Shown: in pieces, positions 1-7,380 of the stretch
Layout: each line of letters opens with the position of its first letter
How positions within the stretch are numbered: position 1 is the stretch's first letter
Assembly (NCBI GenBank): GCA_035505095.1
Contig: DATJRE010000254.1
Location: 1 to 14,389 of the forward strand
Source of the DNA: JOPF133 sp035505095
GTDB lineage: Bacteria; Acidobacteriota; Terriglobia; Bryobacterales; Bryobacteraceae
Reading direction: 5' to 3'
DNA length: 14,389 nucleotides
Notes under the pieces: generated by a model
What the model saw: only the letters and a program-made list of their open reading frames with translations
Databases searched by the model: none
What the model was told of the DNA's origin: nothing
Translations under genes and position numbers: made by a program

Positions 1-1386
1 CTGGCTGCCGGCAGGCTTCCGGCGGCGGACGACGTGCTTACCCGCGTGGCCGCCCATGCGGAACGCTTCGGTGAGGTGTCGCGCCAGATCTGGGAGACGC
101 CCGAACTGGGTTTCCACGAGGACAAGAGTTCGGCGCTGCTCGAGCAGGAACTGCGCGCCAACGGATTCGAGGTGCGGGCCGGAGTGGCCGGAATGCCGAC
201 CGCGTTTACGGCCAGCTTCGGCAGCGGTAGCCCGGTACTGGTGGTGATGGGCGAATTCGACGCCCTGCCGGGCCTCTCGCAGAAGGATGTGCCGCAGCTT
301 CTGCCGGTGGTGCCGGGCGCGCCCGGGCACGGCTGCGGACACAACCTGCTGGGGTCGGCGTCCGCGCTGGCGGCGGTGGCGATCAAGGAGGAGATGCAGG
401 CGCGCGGGATCAAGGGCACCATCCGTTACTATGGGACACCGGCCGAAGAAGGCGGCGGGGGCAAGATCTACATGATCCACGCCGGGCTGTTCCGGGACGT
501 GGATGCGGTGCTGGCCTGGCATCCCGCGGATGCCAACCGGGTCAACCTGGGGTCGCTCCTGGCCAACAACGGCGGGCGATTCCGGTTCTACGGCGTGGCG
601 TCGCATGCCGCCGCGGCTCCCGAGCGCGGCCGTTCGGCGCTGGATGGGCTGATGATCATGCTCAACGCGGTGGAGTTTCTGCGCGAGCACGTTCCGCAGG
701 AGACGCGGATACATTACGTGATCACCAACGGCGGCGCGGCGGCCAACATCGTACCGGCGTTCGCCGAGGCCAACCTGATCGCGCGGCATCCGGATGCGCA
801 GGTGCTCGATGGGATCTGGGAGCGGATCATGAACTGCGCGCGTGCCGGCGCGCTGGCTTCGGGAACGCGCATGGAATTCGTGCAGGGCACCAATTACGCG
901 AACGTGCTGCCCAACGATGCGCTGGAGGAAGTGCTGGCGCGGGCCATGCAGAAGGCCGGCGGCTACGAGTACACGCCTGCCGAGCGCAGCTTTGCCCAGC
1001 AGTTGCAGAAGACGCTGGGGTTCGAGGTGAAGACGCCCGGCCCGGAACACATAGAAACGAGCAAATCGGAAACCGTGAGCTCGGCGTCGAGCGATGCCGG
1101 CGATGTGAGCTGGGTGGTTCCCACCGCGCAATTCACCGCGGCCACGTTCGTGCCCGGGGTGAGCGCGCACACCTGGCAGGCGGCGGCGTGTGCCGGATCG
1201 AGCATCGGGCGGAAGGGGATGGTGGTGGCGGCACGTACGCTGGCGCTGGCCGGAGTCGATATTCTGGAGCACCCCGCCGAGGTGACGGCCGCGCGGGAGG
1301 CTTACACGAAGCGCCTGGCCGGCCGAAAGTGGACCACGCACGTGCCGGTGGATGGAAAGCCGCCTCTGGATTATGCGATGAAGTAG
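1..1386 (+). CDS. M20D-family amidohydrolase, AbgB-like (5' end outside window)
   Basis: Metal-dependent amidohydrolase of peptidase family M20, subfamily D, closest in style to AbgB (p-aminobenzoyl-glutamate hydrolase subunit B). The frame is open from base 1, with 11 codons before the first GTG at 34, so the true start, and probably a signal peptide, lies upstream. Counting from the GTG, metal-site motifs are GEFDALPG (73-80) and GHGCGHN (98-104, HxCGHN signature). A TPAEEGGGGK stretch follows and carries the catalytic glutamate pair. The C-terminal part has the DAGDVSW motif and the HTWQAAACAGSSIGRKGM stretch typical of AbgB-like members. The family cleaves an amide bond in N-acyl amino acids or short peptides; the substrate here cannot be read from sequence. 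It converges on the MFS transporter gene, which might import or export related compounds, but nothing proves a link. Confidence 0.93.
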   Translation: MAAGRLPAADDVLTRVAAHAERFGEVSRQIWETPELGFHEDKSSALLEQELRANGFEVRAGVAGMPTAFTASFGSGSPVLVVMGEFDALPGLSQKDVPQLLPVVPGAPGHGCGHNLLGSASALAAVAIKEEMQARGIKGTIRYYGTPAEEGGGGKIYMIHAGLFRDVDAVLAWHPADANRVNLGSLLANNGGRFRFYGVASHAAAAPERGRSALDGLMIMLNAVEFLREHVPQETRIHYVITNGGAAANIVPAFAEANLIARHPDAQVLDGIWERIMNCARAGALASGTRMEFVQGTNYANVLPNDALEEVLARAMQKAGGYEYTPAERSFAQQLQKTLGFEVKTPGPEHIETSKSETVSSASSDAGDVSWVVPTAQFTAATFVPGVSAHTWQAAACAGSSIGRKGMVVAARTLALAGVDILEHPAEVTAAREAYTKRLAGRKWTTHVPVDGKPPLDYAMK

Positions 1387-1414
1387 GCGGGATCTCGGCG
1401 TGCTGGCCCTGTCC

Positions 1415-1458
1415 TCACCGCGGAGACGCGGAGAGGCGAAGGAAGAACGCGGAGAAAA
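1415..1458. repeat. Isolated copy of the GCGGAG-rich intergenic repeat
   Basis: The gap between the convergent amidohydrolase and MFS genes contains a purine-rich run in which GCGGAG recurs about every 8 nt. Bases 1415-1438 are identical, over 24 nt, to 8191-8214 in the large repeat array. The following bases (ggaagaacgcggagaaaacc, 1441-1460) also resemble that array. The element is therefore dispersed, not confined to one locus. The remaining bases of the gap show no clear hairpin with a T-run, so no conventional intrinsic terminator is called for either gene. Confidence 0.8.
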
Positions 1459-1486
1459 CCAGCGTCGAGAGGGCGGGGGGAAACCG

Positions 1487-2701
1487 CTACCCGAATTGCA
1501 CCCGCTCTACCTTCCCCACGCCGAACACGAAGCAGGCGGCGCTGGCGAGCACGATGACGGCGGCTACCAGGAAGGCGAGGTAGAACTGGCCGGTGGTCTG
1601 GACCACCCAGCCGGTCAGCCAGGGAGCGGCCACACCGGCCAGGTTGGCGGCGCCGTTTTGCAGGCTGGTCCATTTGCCGGCGGCGCGCGGGCCGGCCAGC
1701 GTCTGGGTGATGGCGTAGACGTTGGAAGTGTAGACGCCGAAGGAGAGGCAGGCCAGCATGAGGAGGGCCATGGCCAGATCGGTGTTGTGGGCCAGGGCGA
1801 CAGGAAGAATGATGGTGGAAAAAGTCAGGCCTACGCCGGCGAAGAGTTTGCGCACGCGGGTGGGCGATCCGCCGCGGGCGATCCAATGGTCCGAGAGCCA
1901 GCCGCTGAACACGCTCGAAAGCGCCACCGCCAGGAACGAGAGCGAGCCGAATACGGCCATCTTGGGTTTGGCAAAATGGCGCTCTTCTTCCAGGTAGTAG
2001 GGCAGCCAGGTGATCAGGAAGTACCAGAAATAATTGGAGCAGAACAGGCCTATCGAAGTGAACCACACGGACCGCTGGCGCAGCAGGGCGGCCACCGCCG
2101 GAATGGCGGCGGGATCTTCGCGCGCCTCCACGCCCTTGGCGCGCGGCATCCACAGAATCCACGGCACCAGCCACAACAGGCTGGCGATGCCCAGCGCGAA
2201 GAAGAACGGCCGCCAGCCCAAACTGGCGATCAGCAAACCGCCCAGAAGCGTGCCCACCGCGGGGCCGGCCTTGGTTCCCGCATCGATCAGGGCGTTGGCC
2301 AACCCGCGGTGGTATTCGGGAAAATTGTTGGCCAGGATGCGCGAGTAAGAAGGGTAGGCTACGCTTTCGCCCATGCCGAGCACCAGGCGCAAGGCGAACA
2401 TCGCGCCGAAGACATGTACCAGGCCGGTGACGGCAGTGGCGCCCGACCAGAGGAAGAAGCCGCCCGCCAGCACCCAGCAGACGTTGAAGCGGTCCACCAG
2501 CCATCCGGCGACGGCGAAGAGCTGGAATGCGGCGTAGGTCCAGAAAAACGCCGATTGCATCAAGCCCAACTGGTATGGGGAAAGATGCAACTCGCTCTGG
2601 ATATTGGTGAGGCCCACCGAGAGGTTGGCGCGGTCCACGTAGTTCAGGAAACCCGAGATGACCAGAAGAAAGAGAATACGCGACTCGCGTCCGGAAAGCA
2701 C
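1487..2701 (-). CDS. MFS transporter, anion:cation symporter (ACS) type
   Basis: Inner-membrane secondary transporter of the major facilitator superfamily, 404 residues, with about 12 hydrophobic segments. The N-terminal NYVDRANLSVG (20-30) is the hallmark of the ACS family (hexuronate, glucarate, phthalate and similar organic-anion importers). The GMGESVAYPSYSRI stretch and the central SGWLSDHW (motif-A-like) fit the same family. The start is GTG at 2701; an in-frame TAG only 9 nt upstream excludes a longer protein. A weak GCGGAAG lies directly before it. The substrate is probably an organic anion or sugar acid, but this is inference. The gene diverges from the winged-helix regulator, and the shared upstream region holds repeat motifs that could control it. 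Confidence 0.92.
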   Translation of the reverse strand: MLSGRESRILFLLVISGFLNYVDRANLSVGLTNIQSELHLSPYQLGLMQSAFFWTYAAFQLFAVAGWLVDRFNVCWVLAGGFFLWSGATAVTGLVHVFGAMFALRLVLGMGESVAYPSYSRILANNFPEYHRGLANALIDAGTKAGPAVGTLLGGLLIASLGWRPFFFALGIASLLWLVPWILWMPRAKGVEAREDPAAIPAVAALLRQRSVWFTSIGLFCSNYFWYFLITWLPYYLEEERHFAKPKMAVFGSLSFLAVALSSVFSGWLSDHWIARGGSPTRVRKLFAGVGLTFSTIILPVALAHNTDLAMALLMLACLSFGVYTSNVYAITQTLAGPRAAGKWTSLQNGAANLAGVAAPWLTGWVVQTTGQFYLAFLVAAVIVLASAACFVFGVGKVERVQFG

Positions 2702-2715
2702 TTCCGCATTCTATC

Positions 2716-2747
2716 CGAAAGCGGACGCCCCATACGAAAGCGGACGC
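2716..2747. promoter_or_regulatory. Two direct repeats of CGAAAGCGGACGC, 19-bp period
   Basis: The 13-mer CGAAAGCGGACGC occurs at 2716-2728 and again at 2735-2747, so the copies start 19 bp apart. The first copy sits in TCCGAAAGCGGA, an interrupted palindrome with TCCG/CGGA arms. The pair lies directly upstream of the MFS start codon (GTG at 2701). Between them, on the minus strand, is TAGAAT (2708-2713), which resembles a -10 box but lies very close to the start codon. An operator or activator site for the transporter is the simplest reading; the regulator is unknown. Confidence 0.45.
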
Positions 2748-2829
2748 TTGGGCCGCAGAGGGTGCGATGCCGTACCATCGCCAAACGAGTGTGGCGGCGT
2801 CCCTATGAACCCGGTGAGTTTTCGACCGC

Positions 2830-2873
2830 TTTTTACAAAGTTTTTACAACTCGACAATGACCTTTTGTAAACT
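2830..2873 (+). promoter_or_regulatory. 11-bp phased repeats (TTTTTACAA) overlapping a putative promoter of the winged-helix gene
   Basis: TTTTTACAA occurs at 2830-2838 and 2841-2849, an exact 11-bp period. Two further 11-bp steps along, at 2863, is TTTTGTAAAC; the intervening step (2852) reads CGACAATGACC. OmpR/PhoB-type winged-helix proteins are known to bind tandem direct repeats spaced 11 bp apart. The downstream gene encodes exactly that fold, so autoregulation is plausible. TAAACT (2868-2873) could be a -10 element, with TTTACA (2843-2848) as a -35-like box, although the 19-bp spacing is long. The region is a conspicuous AT-rich island in GC-rich DNA. Confidence 0.55.
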
Positions 2874-2918
2874 CCCTCGTAGCATAACTTCAGGGCTTGC
2901 ACAAGTGAGGAGGGGCTG

Positions 2919-3299
2919 ATGGGATTGCTACCGGTAGCTGAGTCGATACCGGCCTACCGCGATGAACATCTGGCGGTAGATTTCGACCGCCAGGTTGCGG
3001 AGCTGGACACCACGCGGATGCTTCTGACGCGCAAGGAATACGACCTGCTGGCGCTGCTGGTGCAGCATGCCGGGCAGATCATTCCGCGCGACGTGTTGCT
3101 GCAGAGGGTCTGGGGCTACGGCGCGGAGATTCGCACGCGCACGCTGGATGTCCACGTACGCCGGCTGCGCCGGAAGCTGGGCGCATACGCGGACCAGTAC
3201 ATTGAGACGATTTTTGGAATCGGCTATCGCTTCCAGCCGTTTCATGCGCCTCGCTATTTCCGGCAGCCGGTGAAATCGGCATTGGCCGCGGGCGCCTGA
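2919..3299 (+). CDS. Stand-alone winged-helix (OmpR/PhoB C-terminal type) transcriptional regulator
   Basis: DNA-binding protein of 126 residues made almost entirely of a Trans_reg_C domain (about residues 18-108). LTRKEYDLLALLVQHAGQII is the typical first half, followed by the transactivation-loop region ending in LLQRVWGY. RTRTLDVHVRRLRRKLG is the recognition helix, and ETIFGIGYRF is the closing beta hairpin with its conserved GYRF. No receiver domain and no phosphorylatable aspartate precede it; only about 15 residues lie N-terminal. It is thus a one-domain regulator, not a full response regulator. The ATG at 2919 has a strong AGGAGGGG Shine-Dalgarno at 2909-2914 and neighbours. The last ~18 residues (RQPVKSALAAGA end) are outside the domain. 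It diverges from the MFS gene and precedes the sulfatase in the same direction, so either could be a target. Without a receiver, activity may depend on protein level or a partner. Confidence 0.93.
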   Translation: MGLLPVAESIPAYRDEHLAVDFDRQVAELDTTRMLLTRKEYDLLALLVQHAGQIIPRDVLLQRVWGYGAEIRTRTLDVHVRRLRRKLGAYADQYIETIFGIGYRFQPFHAPRYFRQPVKSALAAGA

Positions 3300-3331
3300 G
3301 ACCTGGCGGCGGGGGTCCGGCGGCGCCCGAA

Positions 3332-3365
3332 CCGCTTCCCTGACAGCGACTATTATGGGAAGCGG
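3332..3365 (+). promoter_or_regulatory. Perfect 9-bp inverted repeat just upstream of the sulfatase start
   Basis: CCGCTTCCC (3332-3340) and GGGAAGCGG (3357-3365) are exact reverse complements, separated by 16 nt that include TATTAT (3351-3356). The right arm ends 5 nt before the sulfatase ATG (3371) and supplies the only purine-rich Shine-Dalgarno-like bases. Folding of the RNA would therefore hide the ribosome binding site. It could instead be a palindromic protein-binding site around a -10-like TATTAT. There is no T-run, so a simple terminator for the upstream regulator gene is less likely. Confidence 0.55.
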
Positions 3366-3370
3366 ATACC

Positions 3371-4834
3371 ATGAACCGCCGATCTTTTCTCGAAGCCGCT
3401 TCGCTGGGGACGGCGGGCGCACTGCAGAGCACGGCACTCCAGAACGCGCAGCCGGCCGGGCACCATGTGGCCGAGCCTGCTCCGAATCCGCGGCCGAATG
3501 TGCTGTGGATTTTGGGCGATCAGTTTCGCGCGCAGGCGCTGGCCGCGAGCGGCGACCCTAACGCGCGCACGCCCAACCTGGACCGCGCGGCGGTGAACGG
3601 GGTCACCTTCACCAACCACGTTTCGGGCTTTCCGCTGTGCTGCCCGTTTCGCGGATCGATGCTCACCAGCCGCTATCCGCACCACTGCGTGCCGGGACAC
3701 GAATATCCGCTGCCGGAGGGGCAGAAGACCATCGCGGACGTTTTCAATGCCAACGGCTACCACACGGCTTATTACGGCAAATGGCACCTGGGAGGCTTTC
3801 ACGAGCGCGACGGGCGGGCGGCATTCTTTATCACCGATCCGGCGCGGCGCGGTGGATTCCAGACCTGGACCGGCTACGAAAACAACAACAGCCAGTGGGA
3901 TTGCTGGGTACACGGCGGCTCGGGATTCAGCGCGTTTCATTACCGGCTGCCGGGATACGAGACCGACGAGCTGACCAATCTGCTGATCGGGTATTTGAAG
4001 GAGCGCGCCGCGGAGCGCAAGGGTGCGGGCGCGGGCGCGGCCAAGCCGTTCTTCGCGGTGATGAGCGTGCAGCCGCCGCACGACCCTTACGTGGCGCCGG
4101 AGGGGTTCATGGCCAACTACAATCCAGAGCGGATCGAGCTGCGCGCGGATGTGGCGCACGTTCCCAGGCTGGAGCAGCAGGTGCGCCGCGACCTGGCCGG
4201 TTACTACGCCATGATCGAGAACCTGGACTGGAACTACGGCCGCGTGGTGCAGACGCTGGAGCAGACCGGATTGCTGCCGGACACGCACATTTTCTTTTTC
4301 GCCGACCACGGCGATATGCACGGCTCGCACGGCATGCTGCGGAAGATCTGCCCGTTTGAGGAGTCCATCCGGACGCCGTATATTATTTCGGGCGGGCAGC
4401 CGCGCTACCAGCCGTGGGCGACCGGGCGCATGCCGGTGGTCTCGAACCACGTGGATATCGCGCCCACCACGCTGGGATTGTGCGGCATTCCCAAGCCTGC
4501 GTGGATGGAGGGAACCGACCTTTCGCACCACCGCATCAGCAACAAACCGGCGGCCGGGCCAGAGCCGGACTCGGCGTTTTTGCAGTGCGTGGTGGTGCCC
4601 GATCAGCTCGACACGCCGAATACGCCGTACCGCGGGGTGGTGACCCGCGACGGGTGGAAGTATGTCTGCTTCGAAGGGCGCTCGTGGCTGCAATTCAACC
4701 TGAACGACGATCCGTTTGAGGAGATCAACCTGGCGCAGTTGAACCGGTACCGGCCCGAACGCAAGAAGCTGATCGCGCGGGTGAAGCAGTGGGTGGCGGA
4801 CACGGGCGACCGGTTCGGAGTGCCGGAGGATTGA
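3371..4834 (+). CDS. Tat-exported sulfatase (type I, formylglycine-dependent)
   Basis: Sulfate-ester hydrolase of the alkaline-phosphatase/sulfatase superfamily, 487 residues. It opens with a twin-arginine signal (MNRRSFLEAASLGTAGA), indicating export in folded form. Metal-site residues include D50 in LWILGDQFR. The formylglycine signature is C90-C91-P92-F93-R94 followed by GSMLTSR, a CxPxR core with Phe where Ser is usual. C90 is the predicted residue oxidised to formylglycine. YGKWHLGG (K137, H139) and FFADHGDMHGSHGML (D312, H313) complete the active site, and FEESIRTPYII is the typical C-terminal lobe motif. The substrate is unknown; a sulfated polysaccharide or aryl/choline sulfate are possible. 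No formylglycine-generating enzyme is encoded in the window. The ATG at 3371 is chosen because the Tat motif starts there; an ATG at 3355 is in another frame. The gene lies 71 nt after the winged-helix regulator. Confidence 0.93.
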   Translation: MNRRSFLEAASLGTAGALQSTALQNAQPAGHHVAEPAPNPRPNVLWILGDQFRAQALAASGDPNARTPNLDRAAVNGVTFTNHVSGFPLCCPFRGSMLTSRYPHHCVPGHEYPLPEGQKTIADVFNANGYHTAYYGKWHLGGFHERDGRAAFFITDPARRGGFQTWTGYENNNSQWDCWVHGGSGFSAFHYRLPGYETDELTNLLIGYLKERAAERKGAGAGAAKPFFAVMSVQPPHDPYVAPEGFMANYNPERIELRADVAHVPRLEQQVRRDLAGYYAMIENLDWNYGRVVQTLEQTGLLPDTHIFFFADHGDMHGSHGMLRKICPFEESIRTPYIISGGQPRYQPWATGRMPVVSNHVDIAPTTLGLCGIPKPAWMEGTDLSHHRISNKPAAGPEPDSAFLQCVVVPDQLDTPNTPYRGVVTRDGWKYVCFEGRSWLQFNLNDDPFEEINLAQLNRYRPERKKLIARVKQWVADTGDRFGVPED

Positions 4835-4898
4835 GGGGCGGTAACGGCTGCGCGGTGGCTGGCGGCTGGCGGCGCCGGATGGCGGCGGGGCAGCGGAC

Positions 4899-6959
4899 CT
4901 AGCGCGCGGGACAGCCGTAGGCGCCGGCCATGCTGGCGCGGGTCTGAGCGGCCAGATCCTGATAGTTGCCGGCGACATAGCTATCCAGCACTTTGCCGGC
5001 CGCGGTGCATAACTGCTCATGCACCAGCGGGCAATTAGGGTCGATGGAAGAGGAACCGCCGGAGGTGGCCACGGCGCACGAATCGGGATTGCTGCGATGG
5101 TAGAGATCCACCAGTTCGGTGACGAAGCGGGCGTTATCGGGATTCATGACGAGGCCTTGCAGGAGGGCGATCTCGGCCTGCCGCAGGTTGCCGGTTTCGT
5201 AATACGCCTGCGAGAGATATTCGAGTAAGTCGGTGCGCAAGCGGTAATGCACGGCCTGTTCGAGGGCGGTTACGGCCGCGCGGGAATCGCCGCTACGCAA
5301 GTAAGTGCGGCCTAACTCCTGGTCAATTTCCGGAAGCACCTGGTGAGTGGCCAGGGAGATGCGTTGCGCGTGCAACAGCACGTCCAGCGATTTGCCATAC
5401 CAGGCGGCGCTTTGGGCGGGGTCGGTTTTGGCCAGTTCGTCGCCGCGCTGGCGGTACCACTCGCCGGCGTTGACGTACGGCATGGGAGTGGAGCGGTAGT
5501 CGGGGAGTTCGCCGATGATGTCCAGCGCGCTTGTCACCTGGCGAATGGCGTCGGCCAGCAGCAGCCCGGTGCCGGCATAGGTTTGATGGGTCTTGTAGCT
5601 ATCCGGCTGGGCCGCAACGGCGCTGGCCCAGAGGGCTTTTTCGCTGCGCCAATCCAGGTTGCGGGCCCAGGTGCGGGCGCCCAGGGCCAGGCAAATGCAC
5701 GCGACCACCACGGGGACAGCCATGGGCTTGGCCTTGGCGAAGCGGGCGGCGGCGGCTTCGACTGCCAGCACCAGGCAACCGGCGAATCCGATGGCGGGCA
5801 GGTAGAGCAGGCGCTCCGCCATGATGGTTCCGAACCGCACCAGCAGGTTGGAAGTGGGAGCGATGGCCACGAAGAAGAAGCTCACGAAAAAGAACAGCGG
5901 CCGGTTGCGCCGCCATGCGTAGAAGGCTACGGCGACAGCACCCAGGCAGGCTGCCAGGGCCAGCAGGGCTTTCCAGGTTTCCGCGCTGCCCAGGTCGCCC
6001 GTGAAGAGCGGAATGGCGCGGTAGGAGTAATCGCACGACAGGCTGGCGGGCCACAGCAGCAAGGCCAGATACTTGCCGAGCACTTTCACCGCGGTCATTT
6101 CCCCGAACAGGAAACCGGCCCCGGTGATGGGGTTATCGGTGAAGGGGAAATGGGGAGTGGGCATGGCCGGGCGCACGGCCAGGTAAGCCAGGCCGGCCAG
6201 CACCATGGCGCCGTAACCGGGCAGGCGGCTGCGCCACGGGATGCGGCTTGGAAAGGCGAGGTCGTAAAGCAGGGCCAGGCCCACCACGGTAGCGGCGCTT
6301 TCCTTGGAGAAGATGCCGATGCCGGTGGCCAGGGCGACGCCGCCGAGCCACATCAGCTTCGGGCGTCCCTGGTCCGCGGCAGCGCGGATGTGGCAGAGCA
6401 GCGCGGCCAGCACTCCGATGGCGGCCAGAATATCGGCGCGGCCCACCACATTGGTGATCGATTCGGTGAGGGCGGGGTGCACCGCCCAGACGGCGGCCAC
6501 CGCCAGGGCCGGCGCCCTGCGGCGAAAGATCCGCAGGCAGAGCAGGTAGAGCAGCGTGACGGCGAGCGCGTGCAGCAGGTAATTGACCCAGTGGTACCCG
6601 GCGGGATGGGGGCCGTTGCCGAGGATGGCGTAATTGAAAAGGTAAGAGAGCGTGGTGAGCGGGCGAAACAGGCCGTTGCCGGAATTGGGATACCAGTATT
6701 CGGTGGTCCAGATGAGGTGCAGATTGCGGGATGTGACGGCAGTGATGCGCGGGTCTTTCAGCAGGATAGCGGCGTTATCGAAGACCAGCGCGGCGCTGAA
6801 GGAATTGGAGTAGGCCAACAGCGTAAGCAGCCACAAACCGGCCACCGGGAGGATGCGGCGCCAGCGTTCCTCGCGCTTGGGCGGAGTTGGAGGCGGAGGC
6901 GGCGCGGCTTGCGGAGAGGCTTTGGAAGGGCCGGCTCTCACACCGGCATTCTTGCGCAT
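4899..6959 (-). CDS. Multi-pass membrane protein with C-terminal TPRs, TMTC/DUF1736-like (putative glycosyltransferase)
   Basis: Integral membrane protein of 686 residues. A proline-rich cytosolic tail (15-27) precedes the first membrane helix (about 36-50). The loop after it has LVFDNAAILLKDPRI, the position of the acidic catalytic motif in GT-C glycosyltransferases. HPALTESITNVVGRADILA (161-179) closely matches the hallmark HP-TE-N-VGRA-LLA signature of TMTC/DUF1736 proteins, whose eukaryotic members are O-mannosyltransferases. Many further hydrophobic helices run to about residue 430. A soluble C-terminal part has at least two or three tetratricopeptide repeats (about 538-625). A short Cys-containing tail follows (CPLVHEQLC, last residues GCPAR). 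Glycosyl transfer from a lipid-linked donor to protein or lipid is inferred from family only. The start has a clear GAGGAAG ribosome site overlapping the TGA of the gene upstream, 7 nt away, so translation is probably coupled. Confidence 0.85.
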   Translation of the reverse strand: MRKNAGVRAGPSKASPQAAPPPPPTPPKREERWRRILPVAGLWLLTLLAYSNSFSAALVFDNAAILLKDPRITAVTSRNLHLIWTTEYWYPNSGNGLFRPLTTLSYLFNYAILGNGPHPAGYHWVNYLLHALAVTLLYLLCLRIFRRRAPALAVAAVWAVHPALTESITNVVGRADILAAIGVLAALLCHIRAAADQGRPKLMWLGGVALATGIGIFSKESAATVVGLALLYDLAFPSRIPWRSRLPGYGAMVLAGLAYLAVRPAMPTPHFPFTDNPITGAGFLFGEMTAVKVLGKYLALLLWPASLSCDYSYRAIPLFTGDLGSAETWKALLALAACLGAVAVAFYAWRRNRPLFFFVSFFFVAIAPTSNLLVRFGTIMAERLLYLPAIGFAGCLVLAVEAAAARFAKAKPMAVPVVVACICLALGARTWARNLDWRSEKALWASAVAAQPDSYKTHQTYAGTGLLLADAIRQVTSALDIIGELPDYRSTPMPYVNAGEWYRQRGDELAKTDPAQSAAWYGKSLDVLLHAQRISLATHQVLPEIDQELGRTYLRSGDSRAAVTALEQAVHYRLRTDLLEYLSQAYYETGNLRQAEIALLQGLVMNPDNARFVTELVDLYHRSNPDSCAVATSGGSSSIDPNCPLVHEQLCTAAGKVLDSYVAGNYQDLAAQTRASMAGAYGCPAR

Positions 6960-6966
6960 GGCTTCC

Positions 6967-7368
6967 TCAATGCGGCTTACCGACGCGGAGGCCGCTCCAC
7001 TGTTCGGCCAGCACGATGGAATTGGCGGGATTGCGCGGATCGTATTTCACCGAGACCGGCGCCGCCGCTACCAACTCGGGGGGCAGCATGGCTTTGAGCG
7101 GGCCGATATCCTGGCAGGCGGTGTATTCCACGCCGCGCACGTCGTAGGAATAGAACAGCATCTCGCCGCGCAATTCCACCAGGGTGGCGTCGGCCATTTT
7201 GCCGAAGGCGGCCAGGGCACGGCGGCGGCGGCGTTCGCGTTCCGCGGGAGTGATGCGGGAAAATTTCCACGCGCGGTACCCGATCAGCGCGACCAGGACG
7301 ACGAGCACTCCGGCCAGGATGAGGGTGACCGTCTCCGCGGTCGAGAGAGAAGCCAGAGCACCCGGCAT
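6967..7368 (-). CDS. Small single-pass membrane protein, DUF3592-like
   Basis: A 133-residue protein with one hydrophobic segment (about 13-32), followed by a very basic stretch (ERERRRRR) that should lie in the cytoplasm. The soluble C-terminal part, with FYSYDVRGVEYTACQD and PVSVKYDPRNPANSIVL, has the layout of DUF3592. That is a short beta-rich domain whose function is not established, with a conserved V-x-YDP-NP-xS pattern near the end. It lies 12 nt after the transaldolase stop and 7 nt before the TPR membrane protein, as the middle gene of a three-gene operon. No strong Shine-Dalgarno precedes its ATG, which suggests expression by coupling. A role beside the membrane glycosyltransferase-like protein is possible but unproved. 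Confidence 0.82.
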   Translation of the reverse strand: MPGALASLSTAETVTLILAGVLVVLVALIGYRAWKFSRITPAERERRRRRALAAFGKMADATLVELRGEMLFYSYDVRGVEYTACQDIGPLKAMLPPELVAAAPVSVKYDPRNPANSIVLAEQWSGLRVGKPH

Positions 7369-7380
7369 TTAGAAAACGGC

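Noticed and set aside
1400..2860. 486-codon plus-strand frame opposite the MFS gene
   Set aside because: Composition typical of antisense frames of membrane-protein genes (Gly/Glu/Gln/His-rich); no motifs.
4835..4898. Bidirectional terminator between the sulfatase and TPR protein genes
   Set aside because: The 64-bp gap has repeated CTGGCGG-like bases but no convincing stem-loop with flanking A/T runs.
3353..5020. 555-codon minus-strand frame opposite the sulfatase
   Set aside because: Shadow of the sulfatase gene; no domain-like pattern and strong Arg/Val/Pro bias.
5343..7097. 584-codon plus-strand frame opposite the TPR membrane protein
   Set aside because: Gly/Gln-rich translation with no recognisable motif, fully antisense to a convincing multi-pass membrane protein.
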